A stretch of 64,000 nucleotides of DNA from Echinococcus granulosus (GCF_000524195.1 NW_020170399.1:855758-919757); one strand, 5' to 3'. Shown: positions 53,401 to 64,000, numbered from the stretch's first letter. Numbers and translations: made by a program. Notes: generated by a model not told the origin, from the sequence alone.

Positions 53401-56400
53401 ACACCGCGTGTTTCTTCAGATTTTGCCATAATTTAGCTACAGTGGGTATTCACAGGAAAGAAAAGAGTTTGAAATTACTTAACATTAAGGTATTATTTCA
53501 ACGTTTATGTTACTTCACCGTTGATTAGAAATTGCCAATGATGGATCCATCGAAAATTAAGGATTCCCCAAGTTTTGTTAACCAAATTGCATTCCTTAAA
53601 ATTTTAGAGATGTCCAGATGAAAAATATTCTTTTAACCACCCTTTACAGCATTCATTAATTTGCCTCGTTTTGATGTAGATCCTGTGAATGCACAAAATC
53701 TCGAGGATATTGAGAAGAGTATGTTTATTCTGTGCTTGGATGTTTCACCCGTGCCCGTTATCGAATCCCTGGATGAGGCGGATCTGACTGAAGAAGACGG
53801 AGAAGAATACGGTTCCGAGACTAATCCCAAATCAGAACATCGAAACGACGTTTTTCTGGTCGAACAGATGCTCCATGGACAGGGGAGCAAGCTGAATGGT
53901 GCAAATCGTTGGTATGATAAAACTATGCAGGTAAGCACAACGGAATACCATCCCGGCTCCACCATAACAACCAAGGGGAACAAAAATGGACATTATTAAG
54001 ACTGATTGTGGGACAGCTTCCTTTTAGATAGCATTACCTAAACACTTAATCAACTTCATTGCAGCATCGTGTCTTTATTTCCTTCTATATCCTTTGTATC
54101 CCAAACACGGGATAAAAGCGTCTCTTAGGCCTTCTCCGAGTAGGACGATTTATTTGCTTCTTTATCAAAGTTGAAAAATAGGGACTTTGGCTTTCTTGAG
54201 CTGCCGATTATGAGAGGAGGAGCTTCTGTTTGATATCACCCGGGGGACCCAGACGCGCAAAAGATCTCTAGTGGAAGTAAACATTTGTTGACAGAATTAA
54301 TAACAGAAATTCCAAAAATGTGGCTGCAGTGAGTGAAATTTTTAAACAAGAAATAAATACACTTTGCTGTACTTTCTGATTTTAAACGAGTATCTTCTTG
54401 CAAAAAAAAAACATTGTTTTAAGCGTAGTTACTTTGAGCCGAAAGCAACCCACTTTTAATGACCTTCAGCTAGTGAACAAGGCGACTCTAAGACACCCGT
54501 AAGTACAAGGGTAGGGGATTTTTGCACTTCAAAACATTTCGGTGAATCTGTAAAAGTTATTCGCTTGGTCTTTGAGGTATAAGCCTGCCCTCTAATTTAC
54601 TCGAAATCGCGGGTTCTCACAAATCCTCCTCGTTAATTAGCCCATGCTGACGCATCGGCCGAAACACTTCGGACATAAAGTGGGGAGCATTTCCGCAGGA
54701 TATGCGCAATCTTTGTTAGCAAACTCGAGGAAATTTGGTAACAAGCTAATTAATTACAATGCTTTGATTGTTTGCTTAACTCTTTGTGTTCATTCCGCGG
54801 GCATTTAGGGCTCCGCTGATTGACCTTCAGTTATGCCAGTAGCCCTCCTGCCCTTCCCCAATGTCAACAATGCACATCATGCCCTTGTATCATGACTTCT
54901 CTCCACTTTAGGGAAGTCTTGAGATGCTAAATAACATTTAAAAGCAGTCATTGAATGGCTACTGGCGAAAGGCTTTATTTATGACGTTGAATAGGTGAGC
55001 AAATGATGAAAGTTTGCTCACAATAATTTTGATTTTACCTGATCAACCGACGTAAGATGACCGAAATCTTCAGAAAAACTGAGAAAGGGCTCGCACATCA
55101 TTATTGGTTCTTTAGATTTGAAACACAGAAATACTTGGTAGATTTGCCTTTAAAGCAGAACGAAAGGAAAGAGACTCTATTAAATAAGTCATTACTTTAT
55201 TGCTATGGGATGTTGAAGAACAAAAAGAAAAGGAAAGAGTTATTCTTTCTAGGGATTAATAAAACCCGAACCAAATTATGCCTTGTTTTATCGCGTAGGC
55301 CTTAGATCCGCGTCTAATCAGTTCACACCTCTTTTCATGCGTGCATCCCAGCGTCTGAATGCGGGGCAAAGACGTGGAGGGGTGAGAGCAAATTAGGTTA
55401 TCCACTCACGCACCTCTCCTCCTTCATCCCCTCATCTTCCTCTCGCTCATTCACCCCTAAACAGGTAATCAAATTCCTCCTCAAATATCACTCTCTCTCT
55501 CTCTCTCTCTCAATTCATTCCCACCACACGGTTGGTGGCTAATTGCCCCGAGGCATGAGAGCGTGATTTCACACCCACGGGACCAGTCAATCCACTCGAA
55601 CTGCGGAGTCTAGGTCCTGGCGTGTTTGTGTAAATTCGACGCTCTATGTCAATAAGTCAACTTGCCGGCATGTGGGATTCGGGAGGGGGGGGGGGGGAGG
55701 TATGTCAGTCTACTGGTCGGTTGCTCCTGCCTTGGATGACTTTTGGCGAAAAAGGGATGTTGAAGTTACTTGGAATTTGGGGGAATTTTATTTTTATGCG
55801 ATGGGGAATAAATGTTACACAGTTAAGATATTCTGAAAAAAAAAGCTTTCATTTTCTGCTAGATTTTGCTTAATTAATTTAAATTGTGCTACAGTGTTGA
55901 TACTCTTGCTCCACAAGTGTTTGGAATCCTTATGACGCTTATCATCTTTCAGTTCATCATCTCTCGCGACGGGAATTGCGGCCTGAATTATGAGCACTCA
56001 GTGGCAGAAGGAGTCGCAGTTATTCGGCTTATCGAGTACATACTGAAGTATATGTATGTTGTTTGAGGATGATATTTTACTGTTCTTCTTAAAAAAGTAC
56101 TCCTCAATTGTTTACTCTCCTAGTGCAAATAGAATCTCAAGAATTCCCTTGAAAATGCAGTCGCCATATCGCACGAGTACAAATTGCATTAGCTATAAAA
56201 ATAACTCATTTTAAATAAATGATTTTGTTTCGAGAGATGGTGCTGTAGTGCCCCGACTCTCTCCTGAAGAAGGAAGAAGACATAATTCTGACGTACAGAT
56301 GGGCCGGCGAGGGGGCTGACATGGCCTAGAGGCTAGTTTGTCCAGCAAAGGTACAAAAATTGAGTCTTAAGTGCCCATGGAACCAAAATAAAGCGCTAAA

Positions 56401-56615
56401 GAAGCAATCAGAGTATTATAAATACCTTTATTTGGAATGAAACACCATGCGATGTCCTCAAAGGCTGCCTGGATTGCCATGTCTAATAACCATTCGACAA
56501 GTATGAAATGTCTAGTATTCCATTGATTAAATATCTTAATTTAGCTTCCAAAAAGACATAAATACGTCCTAGACATGTGTTTGCACAATTGAAGTTACTG
56601 GATTCTTTTCTCCGC

Positions 56616-56692
<77 letters not shown>

Positions 56693-56792
56693 NNNNNNNN
56701 NNNNNNNNNNNNNNNNNNNNNNNNNNNNNNNNNNNNNNNNNNNNNNNNNNNNNNNNNNNNNNNNNNNNNNNNNNNNNNNNNNNNNNNNNNNN

Positions 56793-56879
<87 letters not shown>

Positions 56880-59800
56880 AGGCAGGAGGTAAAGCGTTGG
56901 CAATTCACCCGACACACCTCCATTTGCGCATTGCCCGAGCCGACGAAACTGAAGTGGAACGTCGACGAGACAACAAATGCTGCCATCGACGAGGCACTGG
57001 CTGAGGTGGACAGGTTAGCTTTTGAGCTTCAGTCAGCTAAATTTTTTTTTCAAAAATTCGCCCGAGGCCTTGCCAAATTTTGTCCCAATTTTGGAGTGAC
57101 TTGTCCGTAAGCCATTCATTTAAAGGGAATCGACGACTGCTGAAATTATGCATTCCTGAAGGCAATGTCTTTCTGTTTACTTATTTTTATTGATACTAAA
57201 GCATGGAATAACTCATCTCCAGTTGACTTCCAGTTCTTTTACCTTAGCCACAATGAAGCCGAATTAATGGATGCCTTGGTTTACGCACAGTGTACAAACT
57301 TTATGAGTAATGGCAAGCTGCTAAAAGAAAACATAAAAAAAAAAATATGTCCTAATGAAATTCCGTCAGCTAGTCTCTTATCCTAGAAGGGGAATAATTT
57401 ACTGTCCATTTTATTATTAATGAATGCTTCCAAGGTATGATATAACTGAGTGTTATAAATCAGACAGGTGACTGCAAAATACGCATGACTTTTGCTATTT
57501 CCCCAGAGAAAATAACGCATCCACATAAATGGATTTACATAAATTAGTTGAGCAATTAACCCACTCCGATGTTAAAACCTCATGCGATAAATCATTTATT
57601 GTGCTCGTACAAAACAACTTGAGCCTGAAAGTCCTTACGGCCCAGGATTTCCTCTAATTCAACCACCTCCACCTTACTTCTCTTCCCTACTGCTTACAAA
57701 CGGTCAGGGGTTTATGACAGGATTCTTTATCCTCTCGTCTTAAAAGACACAGGTCTGTAGTTAACGACTGACCCACTAGAAAGAAAGGGAAGGGTGGACG
57801 AGAGGAAAAGTCGTTTCTTTTGATGCCGACTCGTAATTATAGCCCAGGGAGACATCATGTGCGAGCGTACTGCCGAATTGAAGGGCGTGGACAAAGGGCA
57901 TGCACGTAGCTATTTGGGAAGGACGAACTTCCCGTCACACGCTTTGCCCGTGCTTTGTTACCTTAGCTTGAATTTTTGGGGACTAGTAATAAATTGCTGT
58001 CTGGTTGACAGGATGGCCTTAATCACTCCATAGCCAATCAACTCTTCTTCATCGTCACACTGTCAATTTCACAGCAGTGGATATCGTGGCATGCCTGGAG
58101 AGCTTTGTAACCACCTCCCCATTGGTATATGCGATTTTTTAACAAATATTTTAAGGTAAACATATTTGTGGTTAAATTAGAGGTCATATTAAAGTTGCTT
58201 AGTCAACCTCCAAGATTTTCCTTACAAGCTGAAAGATTGGGAGAGCGTGGAGAAACAATTTTCCTACCTTGATAGGTGCTCTTTTCTAGTTAATTTTATG
58301 ATAGGATTTGGCAGTCCCATCTTGTTTTCATGTTTTAACCCCCATTTTCCTTTCAATTTTAAAACTGGAATCCTAATTTGTGCTCAGACTTACCGAGGAT
58401 CTCGAATTGTGCGTAATGCGGTTCAACAAATATGGTCGAGATTTTCCAAAAACGGTGAACATGAGTCCCGATTCCTTCATCCAATTGGCACTTCAGTTAA
58501 CACATTTCAAGTAAGTTTTATGCTCTAAGTGGCTAATAATAAACCGTTAAACTTTCCACTTTTCGTACAGCTATTTCACTGTTCATCCAACTTTGCCACG
58601 ACCCAATTCCAGACGATCTAATTAAATGCCTTAGAACTTAGAACCATACTCGAGAATATTACAGTAAATTCAGTTGGATTTTCATCAAAATGAGTAATCT
58701 AGTCACTTTAAATCAATCAAACTAGTCTCTTGGATAAATAAATCTGAGCTTTCAAATAAAATAGAGAGCACTCTAGTGATTTATATTCCCTAGACAAATG
58801 GGTGCCTAATTTTGATAGATAACACAAAAAATCGTCCCCTACATTGGAAGCTAGTTTTGAGTAGAAGTATTTGGAATATGCAAGTCTCCTATGTCAAAAG
58901 AGAAGTACTTTTAACTTTAGAATGCACGGTTATCTTGTGGCGACTTATGAAAGCGCCTCCACCAGACGGTTTCAGCTTGGTCGGGTGGACAACATTCGAG
59001 CGTCCTCTGTGCCAGCTCTGAAATGGTGTCGCGCAATGACCGAAGAACTGGGCACAAACACGGTAACTCGCTTTTTTTAAATCCATCATAATCGCTTTGA
59101 CGACGCGTTGAAGGAAGGCACTCCCTGGGCTCTAAGCCGATATGGTTTCTTACGCTGGCCCAATTAATAAGAAAGGAGAAGAGTGCTGTGGTTACTGTAT
59201 TTGTTAATGTTGCCTACTTGTTTACTAATTTTCCGGGTGTTTTTTCCTATTTTTGTACATTTAGTAGGCTAGCGCAAATAAATGAACTCATCGCTTAAGC
59301 TAGAGCCGAATCTGCAGAAAATTTTTTGATTCCCTTAACGAATCAACTCGAAATATATGAGGTCCAAGTAAATAAAAAGGCGCAAGTTTTTAAGATTGGA
59401 AAGAAATTTATGATAAAGGTTACTTGAAGGCACAAGTGAGGTGTTTTGAATGATAACGGTGACGATGTGGTCATTCTCCCAGCTTAAAGCGCTTTCGAGC
59501 GAAGATGGTAGGCAGTAATACCTCGAGCAATTGCGAAGTTAAATTCTATAACTCGCCGCGGATCAAGAGGAATTGCAAATCTCGAGTTTCTGAAAATGAT
59601 AGTAATGCCTATTTTTGAAATTTAACCCCAAATATGACCTAAATCATGTTCTTAGAGCACCTTACTATCAATCAAAAGCTAGTTTAGATCATAATTCCCC
59701 AAAAAATGTTTGACATGAAAGTAGACTGCAGTGCGCCTAATGGCCATTTGCCACACCAGTACACTTACCCCACAGTACATTGCTGTTACACCCACAGTAT

Positions 59801-62800
59801 ACTAACCCAGCCGGTGCTGTTTTCTTTTGCTCTCACAGTGAGGTAAAACTATGCACTGTCTGACATTTCATTGTCATTGTCAGAGGGGTAAACTAGATTA
59901 CTTCATATCACAGAGGTCACACACCCAAGGCACAACTCAATAAAGTTCAGAAAATAAGCACCATATATACTGTATATTGGCGAAATGGATATTCAGCCCA
60001 TATCAACCAGTCAATCAATCAGGCAAGTAAGCGAAAAAAATAAAATTTTACAGATTCATGATTAACCCGTGACTGCAAATCAGTTCGGTTCCAATGAAAA
60101 GTTTACGAGACCGTGGATTCTTGAAGGCGCAGGGTATATTAGAGATGGACACTTATAGAGGCACCGCATAAAGGCCTACCACGAATGGCATGTCAAAGGA
60201 TGTCAAGCATTTTAGTCTTTGCCAAGTGTAGATGCATTAGAAAACCTTTAAAGAGCACACGCCCTTTAAAGGTTTTTTTTTGGAGTAAGACGTATAGTGC
60301 GTTCATACAGCACCTATCACAGTTGCCGTCCCACTAGACAGTGTGCCATTTGGGTTTGCAACAGTGAATGTACTCAGCCAAGTCTATGACCATGAAGCTA
60401 AGAGAATCAAAATATGTTTTGTATTCACGAGTAACTTCGTTAAGCACGATTGTTGGCGAATCGTAGGCAGGAGACTTTTTCAAGAATGTTAATCAGTAAA
60501 TGTTAACTTTTTAAACACGTTTTATTATGGTATGTGAAGTTATGTTGTTAATCTCAACCGATTTTTAACAAACTTGACCTCCTCCTTTTTTAGTTGGATG
60601 ATCGAATACGACTGCTCCGCGCAGCTATGGATTGGCAAACCGAGGTGATGTTGGAGACCATTCTCGGTTACGGCGTCGACATTCACTTGCTCGGGCTGCA
60701 GCAGACGGCTCTAATGTTGGGGAAGCTCATGCCGAGTATATTTGAGGATCCCACATACAAAAAAGCCAACTGGTTTCGTCTCTCAACAAGCCAGGTGAGT
60801 GTTTTAAATGCCTAGTATCTCAGCGAATCGAGAACACAAGCTTGACTTTTGTGCTGCAGCAGTCACAATGCCCCTTTTGAAAGGTCCAGATTGACACGGG
60901 AGTATATCACAGGCAAAACAGTACCGTATCAATGCAAAAATATTACTATTCCATTCAACAAATGCTGGAATTGTGCACCCTATTATTACAAATCCCTTGT
61001 TTTCTAAAAACTTTGATCATTACTAGGTGCTAATGACTGATGGTTGTAATTAACAACCTCAATTCTGTTTTAGGGATAATTCACAGACTGAGTAGACCTA
61101 AATCGGAGTAGCTGTACTGGTGTCTAGGTAACAGACTTAGTTTAAAACCGACTAATCCAATGATTACTGTTACTGGACGGACGTTCCCTCAAACTTTCCA
61201 TTTATTTGTTGTCAAAACACCTAATTCATGTCATCACACACACCTGCCAATGCATGAAAGTATACGGCATTATAACCACATAACAGAGCGTGGAAACGCT
61301 AGCAGAATTTATGCTGGAATATTGAAACCTTTGTATAGAACACATGGTTGCGCATTGGCCTGTCCTTCAGTCTTTAAATAAGTGGTCTAGACCTCTATTA
61401 ACTCAGAAATGGTCCGATGACAGACGAGGCATAATTTGAGACGTGAAGGCCTGTAGGCAGTGAACAATAACTGGAATGCGACGACTTGGTTTTGAACTTT
61501 TTTGAAGTTGGAATGAGTCACACACACCACCTTTGCTCCTCAAAATTTCCTCAACAATTATTCTCTCGGTGGAATTTATAGGAACAGGCAGGTAGAGTTG
61601 CGTAGCATTAAAAAGGAAAAGGAAATTTTTAAAAAAAGGCTGTTGAGTTATCCAGGCAAAAAGTGGATTGATTAAGTGAAATACAGAGAGGAATACTAGT
61701 ATTTAAGGTAAAGAGAGAAATCAGTGTTATTCCAGTGTCACTGTAGCGCCTCGAGACTCCCCGTACATACGGGCTGAGGGATTACCAGTATGGCCTTGAG
61801 GCCATACCACCCTGTATAAGTACATTGGCCGAGTTTTAAGTGCCCTGTTACTAAAATCGAGATTTGAACAAATAATTACCTCAGTGCATAGCCCTCATCC
61901 TTTTTTGGGCGCCTGCCCTGGCGACATCATATGTCAACCTCCGGCATCTGCCATTACAACGTAGTCGGTGGTGTAGAACAAACACACATGAGCCAACAGC
62001 ACCGGTGGGTGGATTTGCGCGCAACTGCAATGGTATCTAACCATGTCACCGACCTCTTTTGGCAATTCTACTGGATTTGGAGTTTTGTCTCGTTAGGGAA
62101 CTGTGTTGGGGGGAGGAGGATTGCGTTGACCATCTTGTATGTCCTTCGCTAGTTTCAAAGAAGGGTCATTCAGTAAGAGATGGCGTTTAAAGTGATTTCA
62201 TGGGAATAAGGTATCACGTTTACACCTCCTTGTCACTTTGTTTCAACTTCAGTGCTTTTTAGTCATGTAATCTACCTGGGTTCGATCCGATTGGAGGAGA
62301 TATGGAGGGGGTATCGCGTGTTCACTTCATTGGCACCTTCGTGCAGGTGCTATGGAAGGCTCGGTAACAAATTTTTTCAGATGGTTTACGACTAGTATGG
62401 CTTTGCTGGTTAGTAGCTTAAGGTGAGGGTCACCTTTAGATCTTCTGTTAGTGGAAGTCACGAATTCTTCCTTCGGCAGCATATGTCCTTCTACCCTTGC
62501 ATTAAAGTCCGGTACTAGAAAATCAAAACCGTTTTCTCATAAGATCAGATTCGCTTTCCATTGCCACCAATGCAGCTTACCGAGGCTTTCCTGAAGACGA
62601 GAGAAGATGTGCTCCCAGGCCGAAAAAATGTATTGTCAGCATGGGGAAGGGCGGAGGGGTGGAATGCAATGCTCGAATCTTAAGTGCCCCGTTACTAAAA
62701 CCTAGTGTTAAACAAGCAATCAAAGTATTACACTACAACCAGACCTTGAGACCATAAAATGGAACAACTGCGGCTGACAGTCTGGAGTGGGATTCTCATC

Positions 62801-63776
62801 TAACGTATATTCTATAACCGTATCACAGAAATACAGAAATTAAGGACGCCTCTTATATTCATTTATTCAAGATTAATTAACTCTTCTGTAAAGCTATTCT
62901 AATCAAGATTTATTTCCACTAAACAAATCACTCCAATTATTGTCAAGTGGACAAATTTTCTTACCGTGTGAATGCGTTCCAGGAAGTGGGAAAAAAACAA
63001 ACCCTTAGTTGGTGGGAAAGCTTGACGTAGTGATAGCTTGATTCACTGAGGCTTTGAGTGTGTCTTTCCTCTCAGAAATAAAGAGCATGGAGCAAATATC
63101 CACATTTTTTCAAGTTACCTTCTTTGATTTGCTTGGAAATACGCCCTGGTGTCCACAGACTATGGTCATTTAATGAACCTCAACAGATGAAATAGTTTGC
63201 TGGCTACTAACACCTCACTTACTGGCATACTAGCGCCTCGTGTAGTTCAACCTAAAGGTTGGTGTCTGGGTAATAAACCCTTAAAAGTGCAAGATAAAAA
63301 GAATTCTTGGAAAATTATAATCCAAGGAATATTTACTACGTTTAGTTTGTGATTTGTCCTTCAAAAACCATTCTGCAGACGAAAAGATTCTTAAAGAACT
63401 CAGTTCGACTCAAGGCAAATGCTGCTGCTCAAATATAGAAATGGTGACAAACTTATTAGCTTTAGTTCTATTATAACTGACATTTTTTGGCTTTTAGGTA
63501 CCAACTACAATGGATACATTCATGTGTTACGGTGCCGTGGTGCCGGACGGCTACGGTGCCGCTTATAACCCCCATCCCAACAACATAGTGGCTGTAATCA
63601 GCTGTTGGAAGAGTGATCCCAACACGAACGCCACGCGATTTGCTGAGCTGCTTGAAGAGTCTCTTGTGGAGATGCATGATCTCGTCTTATCGAATCCGGA
63701 GTTGGCGATGCAAAAGTCGCCCGAACCAAATCAGTGGACGATTCCAGAGGAGATAACAGGAGTCCTTGATAACTAG
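47457..63776 (+). CDS. CHAT: Choline acetyltransferase (ChAT)
   Basis: Makes acetylcholine from acetyl-CoA and choline in nerve terminals; carnitine/choline acyltransferase family. Thirteen coding exons: 47457-47534, 48520-48714, 50232-50350, 51190-51243, 52310-52490, 53051-53228, 53680-53930, 55953-56053, 56882-57013, 58388-58510, 58921-59062, 60594-60794, 63498-63776. Phases agree throughout and give 677 aa. Family marks are LPKLPVPEL near the N-terminus, [34 protein letters not shown], the catalytic histidine in YEHSVAEGV (His367), [43 protein letters not shown] and [10 protein letters not shown]. An acidic stretch of about 25 residues (about 297-320) is extra relative to mammals. The intron after 53228 has a GC donor. 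A possible acceptor at 47428-47429 could join this exon to a leader upstream of VAChT. Introns carry two full TRIM-like elements and isolated LTRs. Confidence 0.97.
49150..50111 (-). mobile_element. TRIM-like LTR element, copy 2 (in ChAT intron 2)
   Basis: LTR-like units at about 49150-49343 (TCTTTCCTGAAGACGAAAG ... AATCAAGGTATTA) and about 49915-50111 (TTTCTGAAGAAAAAAGAATT ... AATCAAAGCCTTACA) flank about 570 bp of internal sequence. The internal part shares ordered blocks with copies 1 and 3: AGCTAATAGAGAGGGGAAGG, CTTCATACAGGTACCGCAGA, TTTCTTTCATCGGCAATGCA and GATCCGGTTCGCTTCC. There is no protein-coding capacity. On the minus strand a purine-rich tract (AGGAAGAGGGA) lies next to the 49343 LTR edge, as expected of a polypurine tract. 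Confidence 0.65.
53229..53230 (+). other. Non-canonical GC splice donor in ChAT
   Basis: The exon ends CAGG and the intron begins GCAAGT, the strongest known GC-donor context. Joining to the acceptor at 53678-53679 keeps phase 1 and gives a segment with exactly the length of the human enzyme here ([10 protein letters not shown]...). A GT alternative 11 nt downstream is also in phase but inserts three extra residues. Confidence 0.65.
54806..54929 (+). repeat. Degenerate partial LTR in ChAT intron 7
   Basis: TTATGCCAGTAGCCCTCCTG, CATCATGCCCTTGTATCATG and TTTAGGGAAGTCTTGAGATG parallel the last 120 bp of the plus-oriented LTR. It is too diverged for firm boundaries. Confidence 0.4.
55491..55511 (+). 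repeat. (CT)n microsatellite
   Basis: About ten uninterrupted CT units in ChAT intron 7, after a C-rich stretch. Confidence 0.9.
55681..55700 (+). repeat. Poly-G tract
   Basis: A run of 13 G (55685-55697) flanked by GGGA and AGG in ChAT intron 7. It could form a G-quadruplex in DNA or pre-mRNA. Confidence 0.85.
56244..56420 (-). repeat. Solo LTR in ChAT intron 8
   Basis: It runs from TGTAGTGCCCCGACTCTC to AATCAGAGTATTATA and includes GGGGGCTGACATGGCC and AGTCTTAAGTGCCC, in minus orientation. It belongs to the same subfamily as the three full elements. Confidence 0.7.
56618..56878 (+). repeat. (CA)n microsatellite containing an assembly gap
   Basis: Pure AC/CA repeats at 56618-56692 and 56793-56878 flank 100 N, so at least about 160 bp of repeat is present and the real length is unknown. 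The repeat ends 1 nt before the CAG acceptor of a ChAT exon. Confidence 0.97.
56693..56792. other. Assembly gap (100 N)
   Basis: Exactly 100 N inside the (CA)n tract, probably because the repeat could not be assembled. Confidence 0.95.
60241..60276 (+). repeat. Perfect 13 bp inverted repeat
   Basis: AAAACCTTTAAAG at 60241-60253 is exactly complementary to CTTTAAAGGTTTT at 60264-60276, with a 10 nt loop and a following T-run. It lies in ChAT intron 11. The function is unknown; it could be a chance hairpin or a mobile-element remnant. Confidence 0.6.
61742..62732 (-). mobile_element. TRIM-like LTR element, copy 3 (in ChAT intron 12)
   Basis: The clearest full copy. LTR-like units at 61742 to about 61880 (TGTAGCGCCTCGAGACTCC) and 62571-62732 (TGCAGCTTACCGAGGC ... 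CAAAGTATTACA) flank about 690 bp. Read on the minus strand, the first internal bases after the 62571 LTR edge are TGGTGGCAATGGAAAGCG, which would pair with a tRNA 3' end carrying CCA. At the other end, the minus strand reads AAAAAAGGATGAGGG, a polypurine-like tract. No gag, protease, reverse transcriptase or integrase is present. Confidence 0.7.
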
Positions 63777-63832
63777 CATTTACTCTCACGTAGTAGAATA
63801 GCTGCAATACATACTACCTTATTCCAGTAACA

Positions 63833-63838
63833 ATTAAA
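63833..63838 (+). other. Candidate polyadenylation signal of ChAT
   Basis: ATTAAA, the common variant signal, lies about 57 nt after the ChAT stop codon. No AATAAA is seen in the remaining 160 bases of the window. Confidence 0.35.
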
Positions 63839-64000
63839 AAGATACATATGCGGCTTTATGCCAACCCTCAGTCAATTCGGCTGGTTGTGATCTGTAAAAA
63901 AAGTTGAGAATGTATTTCCTCATGAGGAATAATGGGAAATGCTTAATCCACACTGCAGTAGTAGACATCTCATACATTTTGCCGTTGTGTAACTACTCCA

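Noticed and set aside
57014..57108. Read-through of the ChAT exon beyond 57013
   Set aside because: The frame continues to a stop without matching ChAT. The donor GTTAGC at 57014 joined to 58388 restores the conserved FNKYGRDF...SPDSFIQ segment in phase.
56483..57110. Long open frames of alternating Cys-Val or Thr-His across the (CA)n tract
   Set aside because: These are translations of the microsatellite and the N gap, not proteins. Only 56882-57013 of this stretch is coding, as a ChAT exon.

Overview
The window is nuclear DNA of an animal, most probably a parasitic flatworm (tapeworm or fluke). The genes are split by canonical GT-AG introns, many only 29-37 nt long. In several genes the shortest introns lie at the 5' end and the longest further 3', a pattern known from schistosomes. 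Intergenic DNA is AT-rich and contains degenerate copies of one short LTR-type repeat. I cannot name the species. Two runs of 100 N (18180-18279 and 56693-56792) are assembly gaps, both inside repeats.

Seven protein-coding genes were rebuilt exon by exon by matching translations to remembered families and checking splice phase. Minus strand: a lysosomal chloride/proton exchanger of the CLCN7 type (2200-7839, 15 exons, 783 aa) and, upstream of it, a heat shock factor (9493-11755, 8 exons, 618 aa). Plus strand: an ASCC2 homologue (19190-24552, 15 exons, 829 aa), a syntrophin (26959-34529, 7 exons, 538 aa), an IAH1-type SGNH esterase (38796-40680, 6 exons, 235 aa), a vesicular acetylcholine transporter in one uninterrupted ORF (45213-46946, 577 aa), and choline acetyltransferase (47457-63776, 13 coding exons, 677 aa).

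The last two form the cholinergic gene locus. VAChT sits just upstream of the first coding exon of ChAT in the same orientation. In nematodes, insects and vertebrates this arrangement lets one transcription unit make both the enzyme that synthesises acetylcholine and the transporter that loads it into vesicles. The other genes have unrelated housekeeping or structural roles: lysosomal ion exchange, stress transcription, ribosome-collision/alkylation-repair signalling, dystrophin-complex scaffolding and ester hydrolysis.

The main non-gene feature is a family of about 1 kb, protein-less, LTR-flanked elements. Three full copies (12377-13402, 49150-50111, 61742-62732) are in minus orientation. 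About ten isolated LTRs of about 120-210 bp lie in both orientations. A tRNA-like primer-binding site and a purine-rich tract support calling them TRIM-like non-autonomous retrotransposons. Long stretches between genes (1-2199, 7840-9492, 11756-19189, 24553-26958, 34530-38795, 40681-45212) hold no gene I can support.
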